NCBI GenBank assembly: GCA_947074165.1
Contig: CAMTOT010000040.1
Span: 1-13,758 of the forward strand
Source of the DNA: an uncultured Bacteroidales bacterium
GTDB taxonomy: Bacteria > Bacteroidota > Bacteroidia > Bacteroidales > JAUNSR01
Length of the DNA: 13,758 nucleotides
Reading direction: 5' to 3'
Shown here one piece after another: positions 7,556 through 13,758 of this stretch. Numbering within the stretch: the first letter of the stretch is position 1; each line of letters starts with the position of its first letter. The notes beneath the pieces are model-generated. The model was not told the origin of the DNA. It was given only the letters and a program-made list of their open reading frames with translations, and did no database searches. A program made the position numbers and the translations under genes.

Positions 7556-7585
7556 ATTGTCTTTTACATACTTTTTGTACATTTG
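7556..7585 (+). promoter_or_regulatory. Promoter of the DUF4301 gene
   Basis: ATTG (7556-7559) is followed after 18 bases by TACATTTG (7578-7585), an exact TAnnTTTG -7 element. Transcription would start near 7591, giving a leader of about 53 bases. Arrangement and spacing are the same as at the esterase promoter (1590-1619). Confidence 0.6.
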
Positions 7586-7643
7586 GTAATTAACTTTTTT
7601 TTTGAATAAAATATCAAACAACAATCAATAATAAATTAACATT

Positions 7644-9161
7644 ATGTTTACTCAGGAAGATATTGATTTACTTGCAAGAAAAGGGATTACACCCGAAAAA
7701 GTGGAAACTCAGCTTGAGTGTTTCCGTACAGGATTCCCTTTCTTGAAGTTAAAGGATAGTGCGTCAGTAAAGTATGGCGTTATGTCAATGACGGAGCAAG
7801 AAGCTGATCATTATAAAGAGGTGTGGAATAATTATCTGAATGGGGATAAACAGATTCTTAAGTTTGTGCCGGCTTCGGGAGCCGCAAGCCGAATGTTTAA
7901 AGATCTTTTTGAATTTTTAGATTCAAATAAAAATAAACCGGAAACTGCATTTGAGAAGAAATTCTTTGATACAATTGATAAATTCGCATTTTACTCTGAT
8001 CTTGATGCTGCTTGTATCAAAAATGAAGGCAAATCTATAAAAGAACTTATGGAAGCCGGCGAATACAAATCTGTAGTGGCTAATTTGCTTGAAGAAAAAG
8101 GTCTTAACTATGGAAACCTACCTAAGGGGTTATTGAAATTTCACTCTTATGTATCGGATAACCGTACAGCTATGGAGGAGCATCTTGTGGAAGGAGCTCT
8201 GTACGCGGCAAACCAAAGCGGTATTGTAAATCTGCATTTTACAGTTTCTCCTGAACATGAACCACTGTTTAAGGCTCTTGTAGCTGAAAAAGTGAAACAG
8301 TATGAAGATATGTTTGACGTTAAGTATGATATATCTTTCTCTGTACAGAAAAGCTCTACAGATACTGTAGCCGCAGATTCAGAGAACAATCCGTTTAGAG
8401 ACAATGGAAAGATGTTGTTTCGTCCGGGTGGTCACGGTGCACTGATAGAAAACCTAAATGATATTGATGCAGATGTTGTCTTTGTAAAAAATATCGACAA
8501 TGTCGTACCCGATAAATTTAAAGCGGATACAGTAAAATTCAAACAAATTATAGGTGGTGTGTTAATTGACCTGCAAACATCAATTTTCCATTATCTTGAA
8601 CTTCTTGAAAGTGGTAAATATACTCATGAGCAGTTGATTGAAATTTTATATTTCACACAAAACTCTCTGTTTCTTAAAAATCCCGATGTGAAGAATCTTG
8701 AGGATTCTGAACTTGCGCTTTATTTGAAAGGTAAGCTTGAGCGTCCGCTTCGTGTTTGCGGTATGGTGAAGAATGTGGGTGAACCAGGAGGTGGTCCGTT
8801 TTTGGCTTACAATGAGGATGGCACTATTTCTTGTCAGATTCTTGAAAGCTCGCAGATTGATATGAATGATGCACAGAGTGTTGAGTTTTTCAAAAATTCA
8901 ACTCACTTCAATCCTGTTGATCTTGTTTGCGGGGTAAAAGACAAAGCGGGTAATAAATACGATTTACTTAAATACGTAGATCCTAAGACCGGCTTTATCT
9001 CTCTTAAGTCGAAAAACGGAAAAGAACTTAAAGCGCTTGAACTTCCCGGATTATGGAATGGCGCGATGTCTGACTGGAATACGATATTTGTAGAGGTTCC
9101 TATCGATACATTTAATCCGGTTAAGACTGTTAATGACTTATTAAGAGATCAGCACCAATAA
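7644..9161 (+). CDS. DUF4301 family protein, possible sugar-nucleotidyltransferase-like fold
   Basis: The 505-residue product is full length for the DUF4301 family common in Bacteroidales. It is cytosolic, with no signal peptide or membrane helix. Conserved blocks are FVPASGAASRMFKDL (74-88), LPKGLLKFHSY (159-169), EEHLVEGALYAA (178-189), LFRPGGHGALIENLND (258-273), DADVVFVKNIDNVVPD (275-290), NVGEPGGGPF (377-386) and LPGLWNGAMSDWNTIFVEVP (467-486). The first resembles the G-x-G-T/S-R-hx-x-K nucleotide loop of UDP-sugar pyrophosphorylases. GGHGALIENL and the following VDN-like IDN strand resemble their uridine/sugar site. Nucleotidyltransferase activity is my inference and no biochemistry is known to me. 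The gene has its own promoter, is divergent from relA, and is followed by an intrinsic terminator, so it is monocistronic. The ATG at 7644 opens the conserved N-terminal helix. Confidence 0.9.
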   Translation: MFTQEDIDLLARKGITPEKVETQLECFRTGFPFLKLKDSASVKYGVMSMTEQEADHYKEVWNNYLNGDKQILKFVPASGAASRMFKDLFEFLDSNKNKPETAFEKKFFDTIDKFAFYSDLDAACIKNEGKSIKELMEAGEYKSVVANLLEEKGLNYGNLPKGLLKFHSYVSDNRTAMEEHLVEGALYAANQSGIVNLHFTVSPEHEPLFKALVAEKVKQYEDMFDVKYDISFSVQKSSTDTVAADSENNPFRDNGKMLFRPGGHGALIENLNDIDADVVFVKNIDNVVPDKFKADTVKFKQIIGGVLIDLQTSIFHYLELLESGKYTHEQLIEILYFTQNSLFLKNPDVKNLEDSELALYLKGKLERPLRVCGMVKNVGEPGGGPFLAYNEDGTISCQILESSQIDMNDAQSVEFFKNSTHFNPVDLVCGVKDKAGNKYDLLKYVDPKTGFISLKSKNGKELKALELPGLWNGAMSDWNTIFVEVPIDTFNPVKTVNDLLRDQHQ

Positions 9162-9183
9162 TAATACAAAAACAATAATATAT

Positions 9184-9249
9184 AAATGTACAGACCTATG
9201 ACACTAATACTTCTGATGTATAATCAATAGTGCCGGTCTGTACATTTTT
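9184..9249 (+). terminator. Intrinsic terminator after the DUF4301 gene
   Basis: AAATGTACAGACC (9184-9196) pairs perfectly with GGTCTGTACATTT (9235-9247), and the right arm runs into a T5 tract ending at 9249. The long loop can pair further (CACTA 9202-9206 with TAGTG 9228-9232). The stem is unusually long and extended for a simple terminator, but position and U-tract fit. Confidence 0.75.
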
Positions 9250-9278
9250 ATTATAAGTAACTTTTAATTCATATCGAT

Positions 9279-10097
9279 ATGACTTCATTTTTATTTAAGT
9301 CCGTAAAGGAAGGAGAGTACGAAAATGTACTGCTTGCTATTGAAGAAGGAGCGGATATAAATGCTTTTGATTCAGAAAAATGGACTCCGCTTCATTATGC
9401 GTTAGAGTCGGGATATGATGAAATAACAGCATTGTTGATAGACCGCGGAGCTGATATTAACGCGCCAAACAGCGCTGGTTTTGTGGCATATCAGATAATG
9501 ATGATTTGTGAACAATATTCGCCGGCGACGGCTAATAAATTAATAAACGCCGGTGCTGACGTGGGTAGTGATTTGCATAAGGCAATACTTCTTGGCGATA
9601 AAGAAACGTGTGATGAAATAATTAAAGCCGCGACATATAATAACGCTAAAGATTCACTTGGAAATACACCACTGCATATCGCTATCGCGGTAAATGATTT
9701 GGATACCGCTATAAAGTTGCTTGACAACGGAGCTAATATAGAGGCTCAGGATTGTTATCTTACCACACCGCTACAGGAAGCGAGCGCTATGGGTGCTGAT
9801 GATATTGCTGCTATGTTGATACAACGCGGCTCAGATCTTGAATCAATAGATTATAATAACAGGACGGCGCTGATCTTTGCGGCGGGTAACGCTCATTATG
9901 AATTAACAAAAGTACTTTTACTGGCAGGTGCCGATCCTAATGCCGACGATGTGTTTGGTAATACAGCTCTACATTACGCTTATGAAAATGAAGAGTTTGA
10001 AATAATAAATCTATTAATGGAGTATGGAGCCGATTCAGAGCTTATAAATGAAGACGGGCTTATGCCAATACAAATGTTGCCAGGATATTCAGAGTGA
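9279..10097 (+). CDS. Ankyrin-repeat protein, cytosolic
   Basis: The 272 residues are almost wholly ankyrin repeats, about seven to eight. Recognisable units include EKWTPLHYALESGYDEITALLIDRGADIN, GNTPLHIAIAVNDLDTAIKLLDNGANIE, LTTPLQEASAMGADDIAAMLIQRGSDLE, NRTALIFAAGNAHYELTKVLLLAGADPN and GNTALHYAYENEEFEIINLLMEYGAD. The repeat around residues 65-95 is degenerate and lengthened. There is no signal peptide or extra domain, so this is probably a protein-binding scaffold or inhibitor with an unknown partner. A weak promoter candidate, TAACTTTT (9258-9265, consensus G replaced by T), lies just upstream. Its stop codon is inside the convergent LysR-type gene, with a 9-base overlap (10089-10097) and no terminator between them. 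The start at 9279 gives a standard N-terminal capping helix. Confidence 0.9.
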   Translation: MTSFLFKSVKEGEYENVLLAIEEGADINAFDSEKWTPLHYALESGYDEITALLIDRGADINAPNSAGFVAYQIMMICEQYSPATANKLINAGADVGSDLHKAILLGDKETCDEIIKAATYNNAKDSLGNTPLHIAIAVNDLDTAIKLLDNGANIEAQDCYLTTPLQEASAMGADDIAAMLIQRGSDLESIDYNNRTALIFAAGNAHYELTKVLLLAGADPNADDVFGNTALHYAYENEEFEIINLLMEYGADSELINEDGLMPIQMLPGYSE

Positions 10098-10985
10098 AAG
10101 TCCTGTTATTTGTTTTGAATGTTCGAGTACTATTTCGCTAAAAGCGCAGACTGAGTTTTTTTTGTATGCGTTTTTAAGAGTAACAAGAGCTGCTTTCATG
10201 GTGCACCCGGTCCCGCTCAGAGGGATAGCTTTAAGTTCTTGTTTTCCGTATATTGTAGCCTGAGAGAGTACGGTAGCCCAGCGTCCGCTTTTTATAAAGC
10301 TATGGAGTATATTTACTTCATTAAGTTCAATGTCGGGTTTGATTTTAAGCCCTTTCTCTTGTGTAAGCGTATCAAATATAGTGCGCGCGGTGAAGTCTTT
10401 CGACAAAAGAGCCAGCGGAGTGTCTGAAAGCTTAGCCAAGGAGATTGATTTTAATGCGGCAAGTGGATGGTGTTTGTGTATCACCACCGACAGCCTCGAT
10501 TCAAATAGAAACACTGATTCGAAATTTGTATCCTGCCATGACGGCATGAAAGATAAGATAAGATCTACGTCATGATTTCTAAGCAGTTCAAGAAGGTCGT
10601 ATGAGCTGCAGTAAACTATCTCAATTTTTATAGAGGGGTATTTTTTAGAGAATTGCAGTACCGAGTCGGTTAGTAAAGGACCAAGACTGTATGTGACCCC
10701 TATTTTAAGAGTTCCCGCCTCAATATTTTTCAGATCCATAATTTTTTGTTTTCCCGATTCTGCCTCCTGCAGCGTTTTCTTAGCGTAAGGCAAGAACGAT
10801 TCACCGGCTTCCGTCAGGATCACCTTTTTGCCTATCCTGTCAAAAAGCAATATGTTAAGCTCCTCTTCAAGTTGTTTAATCTGTTGAGAAAGTGTACTTT
10901 GTGTTATGTGTAAGTTTTTTGCCGACTCTGTGAAGTTAAGCACTTCCGCCGCTTCCGTAAAATATTTTAACTGACGAAGTTCCAT
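10089..10985 (-). CDS. LysR-family transcriptional regulator
   Basis: From the ATG at 10985 the protein is 298 residues, typical for LysR regulators. The N-terminal winged helix-turn-helix (residues 1-60) includes FTESAKNLHITQSTLSQQIKQLE (18-40) and the wing LLFDRIGKKVILTEAG. A linker helix follows, and a periplasmic-binding-protein-like effector domain starts at GTLKIGVTY (about 91). The inducer cannot be read from the sequence. The gene is divergent from the exporter operon (first gene at 11094), with 108 bases between start codons. This is the classic arrangement in which a LysR regulator controls its neighbour and itself, so control of the exporter is a reasonable inference. A TTG at 10994 would add MIC and is not needed. 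The 3' end overlaps the convergent ankyrin gene by 9 bases. Confidence 0.93.
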   Translation of the reverse strand: MELRQLKYFTEAAEVLNFTESAKNLHITQSTLSQQIKQLEEELNILLFDRIGKKVILTEAGESFLPYAKKTLQEAESGKQKIMDLKNIEAGTLKIGVTYSLGPLLTDSVLQFSKKYPSIKIEIVYCSSYDLLELLRNHDVDLILSFMPSWQDTNFESVFLFESRLSVVIHKHHPLAALKSISLAKLSDTPLALLSKDFTARTIFDTLTQEKGLKIKPDIELNEVNILHSFIKSGRWATVLSQATIYGKQELKAIPLSGTGCTMKAALVTLKNAYKKNSVCAFSEIVLEHSKQITGLSL

Positions 10986-11034
10986 GCAAATCAATCGTTT
11001 TTATCAATGGATTAAATAGAAAATAACCTTAATA

Positions 11035-11042
11035 CAAAGGTA
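11035..11042 (-). promoter_or_regulatory. -7 element of the LysR-type regulator gene
   Basis: On the minus strand this reads TACCTTTG, an exact TAnnTTTG match about 50 bases upstream of the ATG at 10985. Its -33 region would fall on the opposing promoter's -7 element. Confidence 0.55.
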
Positions 11043-11063
11043 ATAATATAGAAACAGCACATA

Positions 11064-11071
11064 TACCTTTG
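11064..11071 (+). promoter_or_regulatory. -7 element of the exporter operon
   Basis: TACCTTTG is an exact TAnnTTTG match 22 bases before the ATG at 11094, so the leader would be about 16 bases. It is the mirror image of the minus-strand element at 11035-11042, 21 bases away. The two therefore form an 8-bp perfect inverted repeat. Confidence 0.55.
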
Positions 11072-11093
11072 CCGCCGTAAAAATAAAAACGGT

Positions 11094-11867
11094 ATGGAAA
11101 TTCATAATCAATTAAAGCGGGTATCTAAATTTCTTTCAGAGTATTCCACTACTCTTATGGCAGTTGGAGTGCAGACATCGCGTATTGTCAAAAATACATC
11201 GCGCATAGCAGAATCGTTCGGGTTAGAAGTGGATATGACTATCTTTCAGAAGACTATAATCATGACTCTTCGAGACAAGGATAATACACACACTTACAGT
11301 AGTGTAAATAAAATTAAACCTCTTGCTCTCAATTTCTTTATCAACTCAAAACTAAGTACTCTTAGTTGGGATATATATGATTATAATCTGTCGCTTGAAG
11401 AGGCGGAAAAACGCTATAAGGAGATTGTATCGGTACCGAGAGAGAAGGATATGACGGTGCTTATTCTTGTTGCAATCGCAAATGCGTCGTTTTGCAGACT
11501 CTTTCACGGCGATTTTACATCAATGGGTATCGTGTTTGTCGCAACATTAATAGGGTTTAGAGTCAGACAGATATTGATGAAGAACCACTGGAACCATCTT
11601 GCAGTTTTTCTTATATGCTCGTTTATCGCATCTATGGTTGGCAGCATGGGGTTTTTATTCGGATGGGGGAATACCCCAGAGGTTGCTCTTGGTACAAGCG
11701 TATTGTTTCTGATACCCGGTGTGCCTATGATTAATTCAATTATGGATGTAATAGACGGACATGTGCTTGCCGGGACATCGCGGTTTATCAACGCTACAAT
11801 GCTTATCATTTCAATCGCCATAGGGTTATCTCTGACCCTGGCTGTAACCAATATCAGCGCGCTTTAA
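11094..11867 (+). CDS. Threonine/serine exporter family protein, ThrE N-terminal half (YjjP-like)
   Basis: The 257-residue product matches the ThrE N-terminal module (DUF1212/YjjP family). A soluble N-terminal domain of about 117 residues is followed by about five membrane helices (roughly 119-136, 140-157, 167-189, 195-220 and 230-253). The conserved LIPGVPMINSIMD motif (206-218) is characteristic of the family. In single-chain ThrE the second half is fused; here it is a separate gene 20 bases downstream, as in E. coli yjjP/yjjB. The pair should form an inner-membrane exporter. Known substrates in the family are threonine/serine and, for YjjPB, succinate; which applies here cannot be told. 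The divergent LysR-type gene is a probable regulator. Confidence 0.88.
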   Translation: MEIHNQLKRVSKFLSEYSTTLMAVGVQTSRIVKNTSRIAESFGLEVDMTIFQKTIIMTLRDKDNTHTYSSVNKIKPLALNFFINSKLSTLSWDIYDYNLSLEEAEKRYKEIVSVPREKDMTVLILVAIANASFCRLFHGDFTSMGIVFVATLIGFRVRQILMKNHWNHLAVFLICSFIASMVGSMGFLFGWGNTPEVALGTSVLFLIPGVPMINSIMDVIDGHVLAGTSRFINATMLIISIAIGLSLTLAVTNISAL

Positions 11868-11887
11868 AAAATATATAGAATAAGATT

Positions 11888-12439
11888 ATGACAGATACAA
11901 ACTTCTTAATAGATATACTACTTGACGGCTTATTCGCCGCATTTGCCGCTATCGGCTTCGCGATAATATCCAATCCTCCACGTAGAGCTATTCTTATTTC
12001 TGCTCTTCTTGCCGCTATCGGACACGGACTAAGATACTTTCTTATGAATTCAGAACTGTTTGGCATGAGAGTTACGATAGCATCATTTTTCGCTGCTTTT
12101 ATAATAGGCCTTATATCTATTCCATTTGCCAAATCAATACATTGTCCGGCAGAGGTATTTGCTTTTCCGTCGCTTTTACCAATGATACCAGGGATGTTTG
12201 CCTATAAGACTCTTCTTGCCATAAACCGATTGCTTCACTCAGCCGGAGAGAATAACAATATAGACTGTATAGTAAGTATTTTCCAAAACGGACTTACTAC
12301 GATTTTTATACTTTTTGCACTTGTGCTTGGCGTGTCTATACCTGTATTTATGTTTCAGAAACATAGTTTCTCTATGACAAGGGTCTTGCCACCAATAATA
12401 AAGGATATGAAGTCTACACGAAAACAAAACGGATATTGA
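11888..12439 (+). CDS. Threonine/serine exporter family protein, ThrE C-terminal half (YjjB-like)
   Basis: The 183-residue product corresponds to the ThrE C-terminal module (DUF3815/YjjB family), the partner of the preceding gene. Four to five membrane helices are visible: about 8-28, 34-51, 62-82, 90-113 and 130-156. The FPSLLPMIPG motif (93-102) mirrors the IPG motif of the partner. A 20-base gap to the first gene and a shared terminator indicate a two-gene operon. The final codons and the stop lie inside the terminator stem, so translation to the stop could compete with hairpin formation. Confidence 0.88.
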   Translation: MTDTNFLIDILLDGLFAAFAAIGFAIISNPPRRAILISALLAAIGHGLRYFLMNSELFGMRVTIASFFAAFIIGLISIPFAKSIHCPAEVFAFPSLLPMIPGMFAYKTLLAINRLLHSAGENNNIDCIVSIFQNGLTTIFILFALVLGVSIPVFMFQKHSFSMTRVLPPIIKDMKSTRKQNGY

Positions 12440-12461
12440 GCATTAACTCAATATCCGTTTT
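12426..12461 (+). terminator. Intrinsic terminator of the exporter operon
   Basis: Two 15-base arms (12426-12440 and 12447-12461) are perfect reverse complements around a six-base loop CATTAA. The right arm ends in TTTTTT. The left arm includes the last codons and the stop (12437-12439) of the YjjB-like gene. The A-rich left flank gives a partial U-tract on the other strand, so it may also end the leftward HAD gene that stops at 12467. Confidence 0.88.
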
Positions 12462-12466
12462 TTATA

Positions 12467-13165
12467 TTATTCTATCTCAAGCATATCAATTAATTCATCC
12501 AGATGCTCTATTTCCCTAAATCCGGGATGATATCTGTCTACTGATTCTACCATTTCATGTGCCCATGTAATGTGATAAGGGATATGTACGCCATAAGCTC
12601 CAAGTTCGATAACAGGCAGAATATCAGATTTCAGGCTGTTGCCAACCATTACAAATTCAGAAGGTTTTATGTTGAGGCGATTAAACATCCTTCGGTAATT
12701 TTCCGGTTTTTTATCGCTCATAATCTCTACTTCATCAAAATATTGACTTAGTCCTGAAGCGTTAAGTTTACGTTGCTGGTCAAGCAAATCCCCTTTTGTA
12801 GCAACAACAAGTTTATATTTACCTTTCAGTTTAGGAAGAACCTGCTCTACATCTTTAAGAAGTGAAACCGGTTCGTTGAGCATTCTTTTTCCTATAGCTA
12901 TTATCTTATTTAGTACTTCATGAGGAACTTCCCCTTTACCCAGATCAAGAACTGTCTCAACAATAGATAGTATGTAACCTTTTATTCCGTATCCATACAT
13001 TGGTATATTAGCCACATGATCCGCAAGTATTCTTTCAAGCAGTATATCTTCATCAATCCAGGGAGAGAGCATTGCTGCCATCTCTTTTTCTGCGTTTCTG
13101 AAAATCGGCTCACACATCCACAGGGTATCATCGGCATCAAATCCGATAACTTTTATATCTTTCAT
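12467..13165 (-). CDS. HAD-superfamily hydrolase (YjjG/phosphatase-like)
   Basis: The 232 residues carry all four HAD motifs. Motif I is GFDADDTLW with nucleophile Asp10 and acid/base Asp12. Motif II is VVATKGD with Thr123. Motif III is SDKKPENY with Lys152 or Lys153. Motif IV is VGNSLKSD ending in Asp181. The region between motifs I and II (about 17-105) is a helical C1-type cap. This is a cytosolic phosphohydrolase, probably acting on a small phosphorylated metabolite. The YjjG-like nucleotidase subgroup is possible, but the substrate cannot be assigned. It begins 18 bases after the stop of the GNAT gene on the same strand and is probably co-transcribed with it. Confidence 0.9.
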   Translation of the reverse strand: MKDIKVIGFDADDTLWMCEPIFRNAEKEMAAMLSPWIDEDILLERILADHVANIPMYGYGIKGYILSIVETVLDLGKGEVPHEVLNKIIAIGKRMLNEPVSLLKDVEQVLPKLKGKYKLVVATKGDLLDQQRKLNASGLSQYFDEVEIMSDKKPENYRRMFNRLNIKPSEFVMVGNSLKSDILPVIELGAYGVHIPYHITWAHEMVESVDRYHPGFREIEHLDELIDMLEIE

Positions 13166-13183
13166 ATTATTCGTTCATCTTTT

Positions 13184-13687
13184 TTACGCCGGTAAAGATA
13201 CTATTGTTTTCTGAAAAGCTAAACGAGAGGTGCCGTTTGCAACATATATTATGCCACATTGAGAAAACCCCTCTTTCAAAAGAATCTTCTGCATAGGTAT
13301 GTTGTCAGGATGTGTATCAATGCGTATATTATTATGCTTATTGAAACACCAGTCTATGCACATTTTTGTAATGCCGCCTGTTGTACCGGAAGATGCTATA
13401 CGATGTATTGTGCCGTAAGGCAGATTATTAAGCCATTCGCCATTATCTATTTTATCGTAAGTTATATCATTGCCGATTATAAAGCTGAATACGGCTGTTA
13501 TATTATTATATTCATCAACAATAACATAACTATATCCTGATTTAATCTCCTGAGAAATAAATTCCCGCGATGGATAACCATCTATCCATTGATTGGGATT
13601 GCCATTTTGCTGCATGAATCTCCTTGCTGTATCGTATACAGCCATAACCTCATTTATATCAGATGGCTCTGTTGGTCTTATTACCAT
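13184..13687 (-). CDS. GNAT-family N-acetyltransferase
   Basis: From the ATG at 13687 the protein has 167 residues with the GNAT layout. An N-terminal strand MVIRPTEPSDINEVMAVYDTAR opens it. The central strands are SYVIVDEYNNITAVFSFIIG and GTIHRIASSGTTGGI; the last carries the R-x-x-x-x-G-x-x-G-type acetyl-CoA loop. A helix ITKMCIDWCFNKHN and the segment RIDTHPDNIPMQKILLKEGFSQCGIIYV complete the fold. The acceptor is unknown. An open frame continues upstream to a GTG at 13729, but those codons lie in sequencing-adapter sequence and are not real. Only 27 genuine bases remain upstream, so the promoter is off the contig. It is first of a likely two-gene unit with the HAD hydrolase. Confidence 0.9.
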   Translation of the reverse strand: MVIRPTEPSDINEVMAVYDTARRFMQQNGNPNQWIDGYPSREFISQEIKSGYSYVIVDEYNNITAVFSFIIGNDITYDKIDNGEWLNNLPYGTIHRIASSGTTGGITKMCIDWCFNKHNNIRIDTHPDNIPMQKILLKEGFSQCGIIYVANGTSRLAFQKTIVSLPA

Positions 13688-13714
13688 AAATAATATTATT
13701 TGTATATAATATAT

Positions 13715-13758
13715 AGATCGGAAGAGCACACGTCTGAACTCCAGTCACCGCTCATTAT
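13715..13758 (+). other. Illumina TruSeq adapter and index at the contig end (artefact)
   Basis: From AGATCGGAAGAGC at 13715 the sequence follows the 34-base TruSeq read-1 3' adapter to 13748. It then carries the eight-base index CGCTCATT (13749-13756) and AT, the first bases of the next adapter segment. This is library-construction sequence, not genome. Real sequence ends at 13714. Confidence 0.97.

Noticed and set aside
13688..13701. 14-bp AT palindrome just upstream of the GNAT start
   Set aside because: Made of A and T only and expected by chance in such AT-rich sequence; no promoter match overlaps it.
1..13714. Search for a defence, mobile or CRISPR-type system
   Set aside because: No transposase, integrase, phage, toxin-antitoxin, restriction or repeat-spacer pattern was found; gene content looks like core chromosome.
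13688..13729. N-terminal extension of the GNAT protein from a GTG at 13729
   Set aside because: Positions 13715-13729 are sequencing adapter; the first genuine start is the ATG at 13687, which matches the family N-terminus.

Overview
The window reads as a chromosomal contig fragment from a Bacteroidales bacterium (Bacteroidota). Four things point there. The DNA is AT-rich and genes lack Shine-Dalgarno sequences. Several genes are preceded by the Bacteroidota -7 element TAnnTTTG. Several encoded proteins are typical of the group (DUF4301 protein, spermidine-pathway saccharopine-dehydrogenase-like enzyme, loose-lipobox lipoproteins). No tRNA, rRNA, insertion sequence, CRISPR array, prophage or clear horizontally acquired block is visible. 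This looks like core or housekeeping territory.

Layout. 1-821 (-): 5' part of a carboxynorspermidine/carboxyspermidine dehydrogenase-type gene running off the left edge. 1135-1503 (+): small four-helix membrane protein. 1645-3306 (+): GDSL/CE12-like esterase lipoprotein, with its own promoter inside a 17-bp inverted repeat. 3356-3817 (+): C_GCAxxG_C_C redox-like protein. 3910-4290 (+): short Rossmann-like protein with a Cys-rich tail. A strong bidirectional terminator (4300-4353) separates this rightward block from a leftward pair: RelA-type (p)ppGpp synthetase (7506-5287) followed by a lipoprotein (5202-4360). Divergent from relA is a DUF4301 gene (7644-9161), then a terminator, then a cytosolic ankyrin-repeat protein (9279-10097). 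The ankyrin ORF ends 9 bases inside a convergent LysR-family regulator gene (10985-10089). The LysR gene shares a compact divergent promoter region with a two-gene operon for a split ThrE-type exporter (YjjP-like 11094-11867, YjjB-like 11888-12439). A terminator overlapping the last stop codon closes that operon. The right end is a leftward pair: GNAT acetyltransferase (13687-13184) then HAD hydrolase (13165-12467).

The last 44 bases (13715-13758) are not biological. They are an Illumina TruSeq adapter plus an 8-base index left on the contig end.

I see no convincing new multi-gene system. The observations most worth following are: the DUF4301 protein, whose conserved blocks resemble a sugar-nucleotidyltransferase; the RelA homologue with a metal-site-dead hydrolase domain but a bifunctional-type RLKD loop; the half-size Cys-rich Rossmann protein; and two promoter architectures (the inverted repeat at the esterase start, and the mirrored -7 elements between the lysR-type gene and the exporter genes).
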